25,536 nt of DNA from Brachionus plicatilis. Its lineage: Eukaryota > Rotifera > Eurotatoria > Ploima > Brachionidae. This document shows positions 1 to 9,707 of this stretch, piece by piece. Made by a program: the position numbers and the translations under genes. The DNA lies in assembly GCA_010279815.1 (NCBI GenBank), contig QEOQ01000519.1, positions 599,984-625,519 on the forward strand, in the 5' to 3' direction. The notes under the pieces are model-generated. The model did no database searches. It was not told the origin of the DNA and was given only the letters and a program-made list of their open reading frames with translations. Every line of letters starts with the position of its first letter. The stretch's first letter is position 1.

Positions 1-286
1 AAAATAGAGCTTCCCAGGAACGGATTTTAAAAAAGAGCTTTCTAGAAAAAGACCTAAAAAAAGGCACTCCCAAAAAGGACCTTAAAATAAGCCTTGTTGA
101 AAAAGGACCAAAAAAAGGAGTTTTCCAGAATAGGAACCTTAAAATATAGCTTCCTATAAAAGGACCTTATAATAGAGCTTCCCAGGAAAAGATTTTAAAA
201 ATAGCTTCTCAGAAAAGGACCTTAAAAAAGGCCTTACAGAATAAGGACCTTAAAATAGAGCTGCCCAGGAAAGGATTTGAAAATTA
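1..286 (-). repeat. Degenerate ~30 bp minisatellite, block 1
   Basis: Purine-rich units on the plus strand recur about every 28-32 bp. Each is a variant of ttcccaggaaaggac followed by cttaaaatagagc. Read on the minus strand this is the same unit as the pyrimidine-rich array at 5321-6770, so the two blocks are inverted relative to each other. The copies are diverged, with single-base changes and indels. The block runs off the left edge of the window, so its true length is unknown. No coding potential is seen. Confidence 0.8.
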
Positions 287-372
287 GTCTTTGAATTTTT
301 AAGTTTTTATTAGGGCACCAAATTGTAAGGTCGTCTAGAAAAAGGGCTTTTTGAACGTTTTTCGGGATGTAG

Positions 373-596
373 GGTACTATTAAGCTGAAAAAGAGTGCGA
401 ATAGTGTTGATGAGAGAGAGCTTATTTGTGAGACACCTGGTTTTAAAGTTTGTTCAATTGATTTTGATGATCCGTATGATATAATAAATTTGCGATTACT
501 AAGGAAACTTGGGCTAAACTGGATCCAAACATGTTCGCTAATTTATTTTCATCTTTAGTCTTTGAGTTATCACTTTTTGTGAGTTCGACGGATTGA
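373..596 (+). pseudogene. Broken coding relic, family not recognised
   Basis: Two overlapping plus-strand frames look coding rather than random. The first is open from 373 to a TAG at 556-558 and includes residues ETPGFKVCSIDFDDPYD. The second is open from 495 to a TGA at 594-596 and includes ITKETWAKLDPNMFANLF. A one-base shift near 493 would explain the switch of frame. The composition is less AT-rich than the surroundings. No start codon is evident and I do not recognise the family. It could be a gag or other transposon fragment next to the minisatellite, or chance. Between 597 and 849 I see nothing further. Confidence 0.3.
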
Positions 597-856
597 TTAT
601 TGTGGTTTATGTTGTTATAATATGCTACTTAATAGAATATAAATCTTAGTAAACAAGACAATTTTCAAGGGTTTGCAATTTCTGCAAATTCTTGGGTGAT
701 GAGGGGATCAACAAAGCACTAAATGGCCGAAACGATTTTAATCAAAGAACATTTTTAAAAATTTATTTTTATTTATATTTTTTACTTCTTGATTTAAATC
801 ACAATTATTTAAAAAATTGAGTATATTGAATTTTTAAGAAAATTTCATATTTATTT

Positions 857-3800
857 TTAGAGTTTCGAATCAAATCTTATTATTTTCTTTTTATTGTTAA
901 ATAGAAAACCAGTGGCTTTCTGTGTACCAGCTAAAAATTCGTCTGATTTTAAGATTTTTCCTTTTTTAATCCCTTTCAACATTTCTTTATAATTCGGTCG
1001 AATATTTTTGTCTGCTGAAATATTCCTAAAATCTTGTTTTGATTGAGATATATCTTCGTCTTTAAAGTCGTTTTTAATTGAAAAAACTGATTCTTCTTCG
1101 ATTAAATTTTCCTTAAAATTTTCAAGTCCTCTTTTCGATTCTTTGAATGCAAGTCCTTTTATTGGTGATTTTTTTCGTTTTATTTCAAAGCTTTTTGAGT
1201 CAAATAGTTTAATAGTTTGATATTCCATTTTTTTTTTTTTCATCGAGCAACCTTTAATTAGAATACTTATGTGATTATATTCTAGTTCTTAAATTTTTTC
1301 ATCTTACTATCATTCTCATTTCTTACGATTTTTTGACATACTGTTGATGGCGTTTTTTCTTTTACTGATGTTTCAATATTTGACATCATTCTCACAAAAT
1401 CGTAATTTTGTCTTAAATTCACAGCCTTGTCAACTTTATCATTTTCAGCTTTTTTTTTATCTTTTAAAAAAGTGTTTTTTTCAATTTCAATTTTGACTTT
1501 TAATGTTTGACATTTATTGTCTATTAAAATACTTTTACTCATATTATTTAATACCATAGGCTCAAAATAAATGTTTCCATTGAAACCTCTCCAAACCTTT
1601 TCAAAAATGTTTAGATAAAAATACAAAAGTATAGTTGTAATGAATTTAATAAAAATTGATTTCCAATTAGGAAAATTCATAAATTTCTGGCAATGTGTAG
1701 TCTTAGTACATAAAAAAGCAAAAAAGTTATAATTTTTCTTTTAATTTTGCAAAAATGGTTCTGTAAACACTAAAAAATGTAATTTGTCCAAACGAATTCT
1801 TAGCCCTACAAAAAGCCTGTCGTTTATTGTACATTTTGATTTAATATTTTTTGAAGTTGTTCATCTTCTAAAAAATTGCAGTCTTTTTAGGAAGAAGCAG
1901 CAAAGAGTAAAAAAATAAAAAAGTAAAGAAAATAAAATTAAAATTATACTAGTATATTATAATTAAGCGTCCAATTTTTTGAAGGCAAAATTTTTATCAT
2001 ATTGAGTCTATTTATGCATTTAGTCTTTACTTTTATAGTTTATCAAAGCAAAGACTTTCATCAAAGTAAAATCCCAGAAATTTATTGGTTTTAGAAAAGG
2101 GAATAGTTTTGTTGAATAAATGAAGCCAAAAGATATTTTTAAATTTCTTATTTTTTGAGGGAATTAAGTAGCTGCATTTATTTTGGAAAATTTTCATCTT
2201 TCATTTGCAAAGCCATAGATCTATTTCTTTTAAGTATTTATTTATTCCTCTTTCAATTCTTTCTGTTTTTTTAAATATTAAGTAAGTAATCTAATCATTA
2301 GCAAAACGAAGTGAGTATTTTTTGTTCGAAAGATCAGCTTTGGGAACATCATTAATATAAATGCTAAAGAGTAAGGGGCTTAATACTGAACCTTGTGGAA
2401 CGCCTGCTCTAATTGGAAAAGAATTTGATGTTATACAGGTAGCAAATTTTACAGGTAGCATTTAAAAAAAATTGATAATTGACAAATTATTTTTAAGTTT
2501 TTTACAAAACGTGTCAACAATGTGTTTTAAACAAAAAAAGAAATAAAATGACTGGACTTGATGTAAAACCGATTTTGAGTCAAAACTTCAATAGTCCTGT
2601 ACAGATGGATTTCATCGATATTGCTGTCGGGTATCCTTTTAATGAATACGATTTAGGGGATGACAACCAGGAACATGACGGTCCTGAAGACATTTTTGAT
2701 CCCAAGGAGTACCAGTTAGATTAGTTATCGCAATTGACTCCAATAACTGAGCCGTCAGAGCTAGGACCAGAACTAGAGATCTACACGGTCGCAAAAATTT
2801 TGCTTGAAACCCGCGAATTTGTTCGCGACAATAAAGCAAAGCAAGCTGAGACAATGAGGATAAGGAGTAAAAAGTACTTACCCAATGTCAATTTTGGAGA
2901 TTTTGTATTATTGCCAATCCCCGATGTTGACAAAGGGCTTACTGAAGCTCCTAACCTAATGTGTCGCGTCATATACATTGATTTCCAATTTCAATTTTAT
3001 GAACTAGCTTGTGAAGCGGGCGTTTTTACTGATATATTTGCTAGAAATTGCTTCGATTTGTTAAAAGACTCTTCCTTGAAATAGAATATCAATACGAGCA
3101 AAACAGTTAAAGGCATGAGCGGAATCAAAAGAGCTGTAGAGGAGTATAGCAAGGGATAGTTAAATGTAACTGTACATCTCATTGTTTAACTAAGCGATGC
3201 TCATGTCAAAAATCCGATCTACTTTGCAATTCTTCTTGCAATTCTGCGTTCATATCTGACATGCAAAAATTAATCAAAACATTTTATTTATTTTATTTTA
3301 TTTTACAAATATACTAAAACTTAAACTTAACAAATTTTCTCGTAATTTACTAGAAAATTTCTTGTAATTAATTTCCAGTAAATTACCAGAAAAAATTAAA
3401 AGTCAGTAAATTTTGAGATTTCTTTTTTTTTTATTCATTTTTTACATATTTAAGTATAAGAACGTATTTCTATAGATTTTCGTGTTATAAATTTTTCCGA
3501 TAACATTTATAACACGAAAATTTTCTGAAAAATCTTCAAGAAGACTATAATTCGAAGTAGTACTCGGTGGGTTGTAAAGACAGAAAATAGATAAGTACTC
3601 TTAAATGAATAGAACTCATAATCTTGCTAAATCAGCTTTGTTTAGAGAAGACTAGAATAAATAAAAATGCTTCTTTCATTTTATCATTCACAGAACTATT
3701 TTTAACTAAATTATTAGATTTTTAAAATCTGTTTATTTTTTTTGCAACGAATTGCAAAAAAATGTTTATAATAAATATCCTATTTGTTATATACTATAAT

Positions 3801-4605
3801 AAATAATATATAATAAATAGGTTTTTATTTTTAAGAAAAAAATTACCTTCAAAGGATTCATGGGTTGCGGACGTTTTTGTTCTAAATAATAATATCTTGG
3901 ATAACAAAAGCCAAATCCTGGAGGCGGATCACTTAGTCCAAATACTTTGGTTAAGCTTTCAGTCATTCTTTTGAACTTTGGATCTGCAAGTGTTACATTT
4001 TTAAATACTTCAGCTTTTTTATAGACATTGTTTTTTTTTAGTTCATTTGGACTCTCAGATCTTAGAATTTAAAATTTAAACACCAAAATAAATAATTACA
4101 AAAGCATAGTACAGTAAATAATTCAAATAAATAATTGTAAATTTAAACAAAAGATAAACCAAAAGATATATTTATATACTCCGTCAATTATAAAGCCTAA
4201 AAAAATTTAAGATGGCAAAAAAATAAATTTTCCTATTTTATCCTATCTGATCATTTTGAGAATCAAAAATTCATCATAAACTTCAAGTTGCCTAATAATC
4301 TCCCTAAATTTCAGAAATTTTATTATAATTTCTATAGAGTTGAAATTAAAATTTAAAGTTAATCAGTAACTGAAAATTAATCATGCAATCTTTAGACATT
4401 CAAATATTTTAATTTTCTAATTTAAAAAAAAATACCTTGAAAGTCCACAGTTTGATTCAGAAAAAAAATCTTTTTCATTTATGCTAGGCTTAAAATCTAT
4501 GTGGTTTATCTTTCCGAAGTTTTTGACTTTTCCATTTGTTTTCCTGAAACTAGATTGATCAGATTCATGCGCGAAATTTAAATTTTGGGAAGTCGTATAA
4601 TTCAT
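857..4605 (-). CDS. Unrecognised four-exon gene, 355 aa predicted
   Basis: I do not recognise this protein. Four minus-strand exons join in phase: exon 1 4605-4436 (from ATG; phase 2 end), exon 2 4060-3847, exon 3 1596-1308, exon 4 1251-857. Donors are tcaag/gtattt, tgaag/gtaatt and gata/gtaaga; acceptors are ctaag/a, aaaag/g and taaag/g. Introns are 375, 2250 and 56 nt. Every junction keeps the frame, and the 214 nt of exon 2 are fully open although that exon has no start codon. The product is hydrophilic, rich in Lys, Asn and Ser, and has no signal peptide or convincing membrane span. Exon 2 ends in an unusual Pro/Gly/Tyr stretch ([18 protein letters not shown]). The C-terminal third is basic (KRKK, KKGK). 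A TAA in frame 12 nt before the ATG favours this start, but a taag acceptor there leaves an upstream exon possible. An AATAAA lies at 850-855, just past the stop. Intron 3 carries two transposon relics. Function unknown. Confidence 0.6.
1930..2436 (-). pseudogene. LINE reverse transcriptase relic
   Basis: The minus-strand translation gives a non-LTR retrotransposon palm: residues [17 protein letters not shown], then IYINDVP, then RFAND where active elements have FADD. It continues through [12 protein letters not shown] and the thumb-like [12 protein letters not shown]. The catalytic YXDD-type box therefore reads AND, with the first Asp changed to Asn, and is followed at once by a stop. Several further stops and a frameshift near 2000 follow, after which [14 protein letters not shown] is readable. 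The fragment is dead and 5' truncated. It lies in intron 3 of the four-exon gene, in the same orientation as that gene. From established family knowledge it is a jockey/RTE-like LINE ORF2; the exact clade cannot be fixed by eye. Confidence 0.8.
2548..3262 (+). pseudogene. KRBA2-like (integrase-derived) transposon relic, copy 1
   Basis: From an ATG at 2548 one frame runs to 3084, interrupted by a single TAG at 2722-2724. Its start ([15 protein letters not shown] then MDFIDI) resembles the first catalytic-Asp box of the integrase core in KRBA2/Ginger-like proteins. It then jumps in frame to the acidic linker ([19 protein letters not shown]), so most of the core is deleted. The C-terminal module follows ([27 protein letters not shown]). 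A frameshifted Cys-rich tail (CNCTSHC, RCSCQKS, LLCNSSC) lies at about 3157-3262. Between 2801 and 3071 it matches copy 2 at constant offset with 6 mismatches in 271 nt. It sits in intron 3 of the minus-strand gene, on the opposite strand. Confidence 0.75.
3337..3391. repeat. Imperfect foldback 3' of KRBA2-like copy 1
   Basis: Arms ttctcgtaatttactag (3337-3353) and ccagtaaattaccagaa (3375-3391) pair at 15 of 17 positions across a 21-nt loop. The same foldback, further diverged, is found 3' of copy 2 at 12766-12806, so it belongs to the element. Confidence 0.65.
3476..3521. repeat. Perfect 17-bp hairpin at the end of copy 1
   Basis: attttcgtgttataaat (3476-3492) is perfectly complementary to atttataacacgaaaat (3505-3521) across the loop ttttccgataac. 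Copy 2 has a diverged left arm and loop (about 12890-12919) but no right arm. The homology of the two copies ends near 3505, so the right arm may mark the element boundary. Confidence 0.75.
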
Positions 4606-5320
4606 TTCGTTATTATCTTAAAAAAACACTGTTCAAGTTATTTAGAAAATAATTTTCAAACAAAGCAAATATAATTTTGGAGCTTCTTTCTTAATTGAGA
4701 TATGTTTGGAAAAAAAAGATTTTATTCATTTTTTTATGATTATTAAAAAAACAATTTTATTATGTTGACAAATTGGTTTGATTATTTCTAAAAGCACTCA
4801 TTCCTCAATTAAACGAATATCACTTTTTGAGTTCCTATGGTTTCTAAAACAAAAAGTTTTTGAAACAAAAATTTACATACCTAAAATATTTTTAAAAAAA
4901 CAATAAATTTCATCAAAATTAGTTTAATTTTAATAATTTTTCAAAAATAATTAAATCATTATTTAATAATTTTTAAAATAAAATACAAAAACGAATTTTA
5001 TAGATTTCATCAATAAAATTTTGAGATGAATCTGGTCAAAATAATTAACTTAAAAATTTTAGAGAGATCCTTAGTATCGTCATTCATTTTGTAGATGAGA
5101 TTTTTTGAGAAATCTTGAGTCTTTGTCATTATTGGTATATAAGATTATATCATTTACATTTTATTTTTGAATTAACAACCCGATAAAAGAAACGCTTTAA
5201 AATTAGCGTCAAATCGAAATTAAAAATAAAAATTTAGCCATTTCTAATAATTTTTATTTCAATTAAAATAAAATACTCAATAAAACGTTAAGTTATTTGC
5301 ATTTATTCGATATAAACAGA
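4606..5320. other. AT-rich intergenic stretch
   Basis: This lies between the first recognised exon of the four-exon gene and the large minisatellite. It should contain the promoter of that gene if 4605 is the true start. I see no coding frame, RNA gene or distinctive repeat in it. Confidence 0.4.
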
Positions 5321-6770
5321 TTTTGAAGTCCTTTCCTGGGAGTGGCTTTTTTGAAGCTCTTCCTGGGAAAGTCTTTTTTAAGAGCTTTTTCATGTGACTG
5401 CTTTTAAAAGAGTCATATCCAAGAATTGCCTATTATTATATTGTCTTATACTGGAATAGCCTTTTTGAGTTCCTATCCTGAATGAAGCTATTTTAAGGTC
5501 CTTACCTGGGATTGTCTTTATTGAGGTCCCTTTTTGAAAGTGTCTTTTTTGAGGCTCTACCCTGGAAAGTCTTTTTTGAGGTCTTTTCCTGTGTTTGCTC
5601 TTATTGGAGTCATTTTTTGTGATCTTCTTCTGAAGTTTCCTTTTTTGATGTCCTTTCCTTGGAGAATCTTAATTGAGATCTTTTCAAGAATTACCTTTTA
5701 TGAGATCCTTTCATAGAAGTGTCTTTTTTGAGGTCCCTTCATAAAAGTGCCTTTTTTTATAACTTTTCTTGGGTTTTATTTTTTGAGATCATCTCTTGAA
5801 TTTTTTTTTTGAAGTCCTTAACTAGGAGAGTCTTATATGGGGTCGATTCCTGTCATTGCTTTTCTATGAGTTTCAAGAAATGCCTTAATTAATATTTTTT
5901 CTTGGAAGTGCCTTTTTTTTAAAAGCCTTTTTTGAGACTCTTCCTGTGAGAAATTTTTTTTAAGGTGTATTCCTATGACTGCTTTTATTAGAGTCTTTCC
6001 CAAGTAATGCCTTTTTTGAGATTCTTTGCAAGAAATGCATTTTATTAGTTCCTTTCCTATAAGAGTCTTATTTAATGTCTTTAATTAGAATTGTCTTTTT
6101 GAGATCCTTTCTAGGAAGTGTTTTTTTTTAGGTCCCTTTTTGAGAGTGCCTTTTTTGAGGCTAGTCTTTGTATGGATTTTTCTCGTTACCGCTTTTAAAG
6201 GAGTCCTTTCCATGTTATGCCTTTTTTATTTTCTTTTACTGGAATTCTTTTTTTTAAGGCCTTCTCCTTTAAGAACCTCTTAATAAGGTCCTTTCCTGCG
6301 GTTGTCATTTAAAAGTCCTTTTCAAAGAATTACCTTTTTTAAAATTCTCTCCTAGAAATGCAATTTTAGTGTCATTTACCAGAATTGTTTTATTTTGGTC
6401 TTTCCAAGAAGTAGTTTTTCTTAGTTCCTTTCCTAGAAGTGCATTTCTGAAAGTTCTTTCCTTTAACTGCCTTTTTTTAATATCGTTTAGTGGAATTGCC
6501 TTTTTCTTGGTCTTCTCCTGAAAGAACCTTTTTTGATCCTTTCCTGCGATTGTCTTTTAAAGTTATTTTTCAACAAATGCCTTTTTTGCGATTCTCTCTT
6601 GGAAGTGCCTTTTATAAGGTCCTTTCTAGAGATAGTCAATTTTTGGGTCTTTTCATGTCAGTGCTTAAATAATAATCTGTTCCTAGAAAAACCATTTTTT
6701 AATGTCCTTTCCTGGGATTGTTTTTTTGAGGTGCTTTCCTAGAACTCCTTTTTTGAGTTCATTTTCAAAA
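5321..6770 (+). repeat. Degenerate ~30 bp minisatellite, main block
   Basis: About 1.45 kb of tandem pyrimidine-rich units, each roughly gtcctttcctgggaatgcc followed by ttttttgag. Units start about every 28-31 bp and are strongly diverged. On the plus strand nearly every unit carries a TCCTTTCC-like core, a tgcct/tgtct element and a run of 4-9 T. Short frames open here only because the unit is poor in stop codons; they have no coding signature and are not annotated. The orientation is inverted relative to the block at 1-286. Confidence 0.85.
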
Positions 6771-6837
6771 GGTTTTGTTTTTGTTTTCAATTTTAAAAAA
6801 GCATAACAATTGATATTAAATATCCAATTTTTTAAAA

Positions 6838-7690
6838 TATGGCTCTCAAAAAAGGAATTTCAGAGTAAGAACCTTAAAAAAGGCAATTCAGGGCAAGAAC
6901 CTTAAAAAAGGCAATTCATGGCAAGGATCTCAAAAAAACTCCAATAAAGAACATCAAAAAGGAAATTTTCAAAAATTGTATCCAAAAAAGGAATCATAAC
7001 AATAGACATCAAATATCGACTTTTTTAAAAAAGGACCTTGCAAAAATTGACTTTAAATAAGGCACTTCTAGGAAAGGATCTCAAAAAAGAAATCATTACA
7101 GTAGACATTAAATATCAACTTTTGGTGTCCTCTTTGGGAAGTTCTTTTTTGGGATCCTTTTTTTTTTCCCTTTTTTTAGGGTATTTCTTGTAAAGGTTTC
7201 AATTGAGATCCATATTTAAAGAAAAAGCTTTTTTTATGCCGTTTTTTGAAGTCCTGTTTTGAGATCCTTTTTTAGAAGTGCCTTCTTTTAAGTCAATTTT
7301 TGAAAGCGGCTTTTTTGAGGTCCTTTGTATGAAGTTTTTCCTATATGAGCTTTTTTCACGGACCATTTAAAGGAGTTTCTTAGTTTGAAGTCTTTGAATG
7401 ATTCTCAATTTGAGATCCTTTTTTAATGTTCCATTTTTTGAAAAGGTTTCTAAACAGGTTAATATGTTAATATTCTTAGAATTACTCAAAAATAAGCTCT
7501 TATAGAAAAGGATCTCAAAAAAGACTTCAAACAAAGGACTTAAAAAAAAGAACTTTCAGAAATTGATCTCAAAAAAGGCTCATGCAAAATGAACCTAAAA
7601 AAAGTATTATTTAGAAAGGAAATTAAAAAGGCACTTTTTTAAAAGATTGACCTCAAGAAACCTTTCCAGAAAGATTCATTTAAAATTCAA
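6838..7690. repeat. Minisatellite with alternating orientation
   Basis: The same ~30 bp unit continues, but its orientation flips. At 6838-7115 it is purine-rich on the plus strand (ccttaaaaaaggcaattca). At 7116-7440 it is pyrimidine-rich (gtccttt, gatcctttttt). At 7490-7690 it is purine-rich again. Adjacent blocks are therefore inverted repeats of one another. The last block abuts the env-like relic. Confidence 0.75.
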
Positions 7691-8430
7691 AAAAGATTAT
7701 AAGTTAAAAAATGTGTGTTTAGTGACATTGAATCCATTTTCCCGAAGGAAGATTTGTTGATTTTTGCCTCATCCCAGATAATTATCGAACCTTCAGTTTT
7801 ACATTCCAAATTTTCAACACCACAGTTGTATATTTTCGAGTTGTCACTTTGTATATTTACATACCTAAATGAGCATACAAGCCCGTACGCATAAGAAGTC
7901 TTAAGCCAATGGTTCACAGGGTGTGCCGGTTTAGAAAAATGACAATGCTCGGTTGTCTTTACATACCATTACATTGCCAACGAATTTTTTAATATATTCC
8001 ATTATAAAACATTCTTCTCAAGACATTTTTCTAATTATTTTTTGTTCATCTTAGATTTAGCACCAAATAAGTTTTTAAAAGTTTTAATGAATGTTTCTAC
8101 GATTGAACACTCATGGTCAGTTGCGTCAATGGTAAAGCTTTGCCCTAACAATGGTGTAACTCTCTTAAATTTTAAGTCCTTTCTAATCCATATTTTTTTA
8201 TTCACATGGTGCGGATGACATTTATCGTCTACGTTAAATGTTGGGTACTTATCTCTAGTTTCTCATGTAGGAGTATCACATACAGAGAAGCTATCTTTTA
8301 TTTCAAAACAACCAGCGAGGCTGATAAGAAGAAACCATATTATTAAAACTGTTGTTACTGATGATATCCAATTGAATTGATGTTTCTTTCCCCTTGCTTT
8401 GCTGAATCTTTAGGATGATCTTTTCCTAAC
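7687..8430 (-). pseudogene. Env-like third ORF of a Ty3/gypsy element, broken
   Basis: Downstream of the chromodomain on the minus strand, a new frame opens with a hydrophobic, signal-peptide-like stretch (about 8330-8390). It continues as a Cys-containing ectodomain-like sequence to a TAA at 8035-8037, with an in-frame TGA at 8263-8265. A second frame at 7917-7687 (76 codons) continues with more Cys-containing sequence. No start codon is evident at the head. Position after pol, a leader-like N-terminus and spaced cysteines fit an env-like glycoprotein gene of an errantivirus-like retroelement; no specific viral family is recognised. It is clearly non-functional, with an internal stop and at least one frame change. 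The annotation is an inference from position and composition and could be wrong. Confidence 0.4.
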
Positions 8431-8831
8431 TTTTTCCAATATCTATCGATTAATGACTTATCAATAAAATTTTCCGCCTGTTCCCATGTATTATGCTTAT
8501 TTGAAAATACAGACCATTTTACATGAAACTCGTAATTTATGATCGTAAGTCTATGATCGATTACCTTTTCCACTCTGTACACATTTACTCTTCCCCCGGG
8601 TTCAATGGTGCCTTATCCACTTTTAAGCATTGTAGTGAGAATGTGTCTTTATGTCTTTCGTCGAACTGGTCTTCGACAATATAATTTTGATTTTTAGTAA
8701 TCTCGATGAATTTATAAGGTCCTTGATATTTAGGATGATGTTTAACATGTAAGCCCATATTTTTTATACAAACGTTAGTGCCCAATGGTAAAGTTTCAGT
8801 TTGAATTGTGTGAGCTTTGTTTTGTACCTTC
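8355..8831 (-). pseudogene. Ty3/gypsy integrase C-terminus with GPY/F module and chromodomain
   Basis: Minus-strand residues LPLGTNVCIKNMGLHVKHHP followed by KYQGPYKFIEI are a typical integrase GPY/F module. A stop at 8585-8587 and a one-base frame change then lead into a chromodomain: VYRVEKVIDHRL, YEFHVKWSVF, HNTWEQAENFID. By alignment with HP1-type chromodomains the aromatic cage (Y, W, F) is retained. This marks the element as chromovirus-like (Metaviridae). Its integrase core lies at 10652-10793 on the same strand, separated by the inserted plus-strand element that starts at 8832. The chromodomain would direct integration to modified chromatin in an active element; here the pol frame is broken. 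Confidence 0.85.
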
Positions 8832-8890
8832 TGTAACACCGCCTCTACACCAGCCGCTTCCTCCTGGGTCTCTGCTCCCTCTTATTATCT
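8832..8890 (+). repeat. Putative 5' LTR start of plus-strand gypsy element
   Basis: A 59-nt block starting TGTAACA matches 10524-10582 at 55 of 59 positions, in direct orientation. The second copy directly follows a polypurine tract, so the block is read as the start of an LTR. After 8890 the two copies diverge. The remaining 5' LTR and leader probably run to about 9000, where ttggtgatagcgg might be part of a primer-binding site (weak). Confidence 0.65.
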
Positions 8891-9038
8891 ATATATATTT
8901 GTTTTATTTTAATTTGAAGTTTAGTTTAGATTTTAATAAATTTTTGTTAAATGAATCTAAATTCTTTATTTGAAGCGCCACGCTATTAAATTGGTGATAG
9001 CGGTAAAAATTTTGTCTTATACGAGATAAGCCAAAATT

Positions 9039-9233
9039 TTGATTATGCAAATTTTTGAAGGGTTCCGCCCCGTATTTTTAATACACAGTGGCGTGTTGTG
9101 TTTGGGACTATGGATGTTGATTGATAAGTATTGTATGAATGTAGTGGCGAATAGTGCTGGAGGCCTTGGTTTTCTGGTAATGGGCGCTGTTGCGATTTTA
9201 TGCCTAGCGCTTGTATTGGAAAAAAGAGAGTAA
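9039..9233 (+). CDS. Small hydrophobic ORF in the gypsy leader
   Basis: A 64-codon frame starts with ATG in the leader of the plus-strand retroelement. Its stop is separated by no bases from the next ATG (taa then atg at 9234). The product has two hydrophobic stretches (about residues 10-28 and 38-58), suggesting membrane insertion. I do not recognise it, and it may be a chance frame in a GC-richer leader. Confidence 0.25.
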   Translation: MIMQIFEGFRPVFLIHSGVLCLGLWMLIDKYCMNVVANSAGGLGFLVMGAVAILCLALVLEKRE

Positions 9234-9511
9234 ATGGATGGCGAAGCTGAACCTGTGCGAAGCGGGCCGAAACCGACTCCGGATGATAAAAAGTTTAGTA
9301 ATATTGCGTTTGGTGGTGGTAAAGTTACACCTGAATCTTTGGAGAAATAAAACAATCCCTTTTTGGAACTTTTGGGGGTGATGAAAAAGGATATAAATTT
9401 TGCGACAGGGAATCGACCCGAGCACGAGGAGGTTTTACTTATTTTAAACATGAGAATGCGAGAGGAAGGAATGACAGGAATTCAAATGGAGAGCAAAATG
9501 GTCAAGTGAAC
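9234..9511 (+). pseudogene. Gag-position frame with one internal stop
   Basis: The ATG at 9234 opens a hydrophilic frame (MDGEAEPVRSGPKPTPDDKK) that reaches a TAA at 9348-9350. It then continues in the same frame with plausible coding sequence (NNPFLELLGVMKKDINF, then RPEHEEVLLILNMRMREE) to a TGA at 9509-9511. The position after the leader and before RT suggests gag. No CCHC knuckle is visible in this stretch, so the name rests on position only. Confidence 0.4.
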
Positions 9512-9597
9512 TGGATGAAGAAACGACAAGCAGTAGTGGATTTTTCAGAAGTGGTAAGTTACGTGACAGAGCTGAACTGAAAATTGGAACCGATTGT

Positions 9598-9707
9598 GAA
9601 CCGACATTAACACGTCCTGACGATTAGCCAACGAGTACACGTGATGATGTTAAGCCAAATGTTACACCTGCCAGGTTGAGCCGATGCTCACACGTGTTGT
9701 TGAAAAG
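9598..9707 (+). repeat. Four-unit 26-30 nt tandem repeat in gag/pol
   Basis: Units start at 9598, 9628, 9655 and 9681 and share the pattern (a/g)ccgacattaacacgt..tgatg...aag. In one frame they read EPTLTRPDD, PTSTRDDVK, PNVTPARLS and PMLTRVVEK, so the repeat is about nine codons long. It is degenerate, with one in-frame stop and a single-base loss in unit 3. Confidence 0.5.

Noticed and set aside
1308..1340. Donor at atc/gtaagaaatg (about 1326) for exon 3
   Set aside because: A good donor by sequence, but joining it to 1251 leads straight to a stop; the gata/gtaaga site keeps the frame.
1597..1680. ATG at 1680 as the start of a separate gene with a hydrophobic N-terminus
   Set aside because: This hydrophobic segment is better explained as the end of an intron: ctaaac branch-like site, then aaaag acceptor at 1597, with exon 3 in phase with exon 2.
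5534..6742. Short plus-strand frames rich in Phe, Leu and Ser
   Set aside because: They lie wholly inside the minisatellite and only reflect its stop-poor pyrimidine-rich unit.
9017..9451. 144-codon minus-strand frame
   Set aside because: Antisense shadow of the gag/leader region of the plus-strand gypsy element; no family resemblance.
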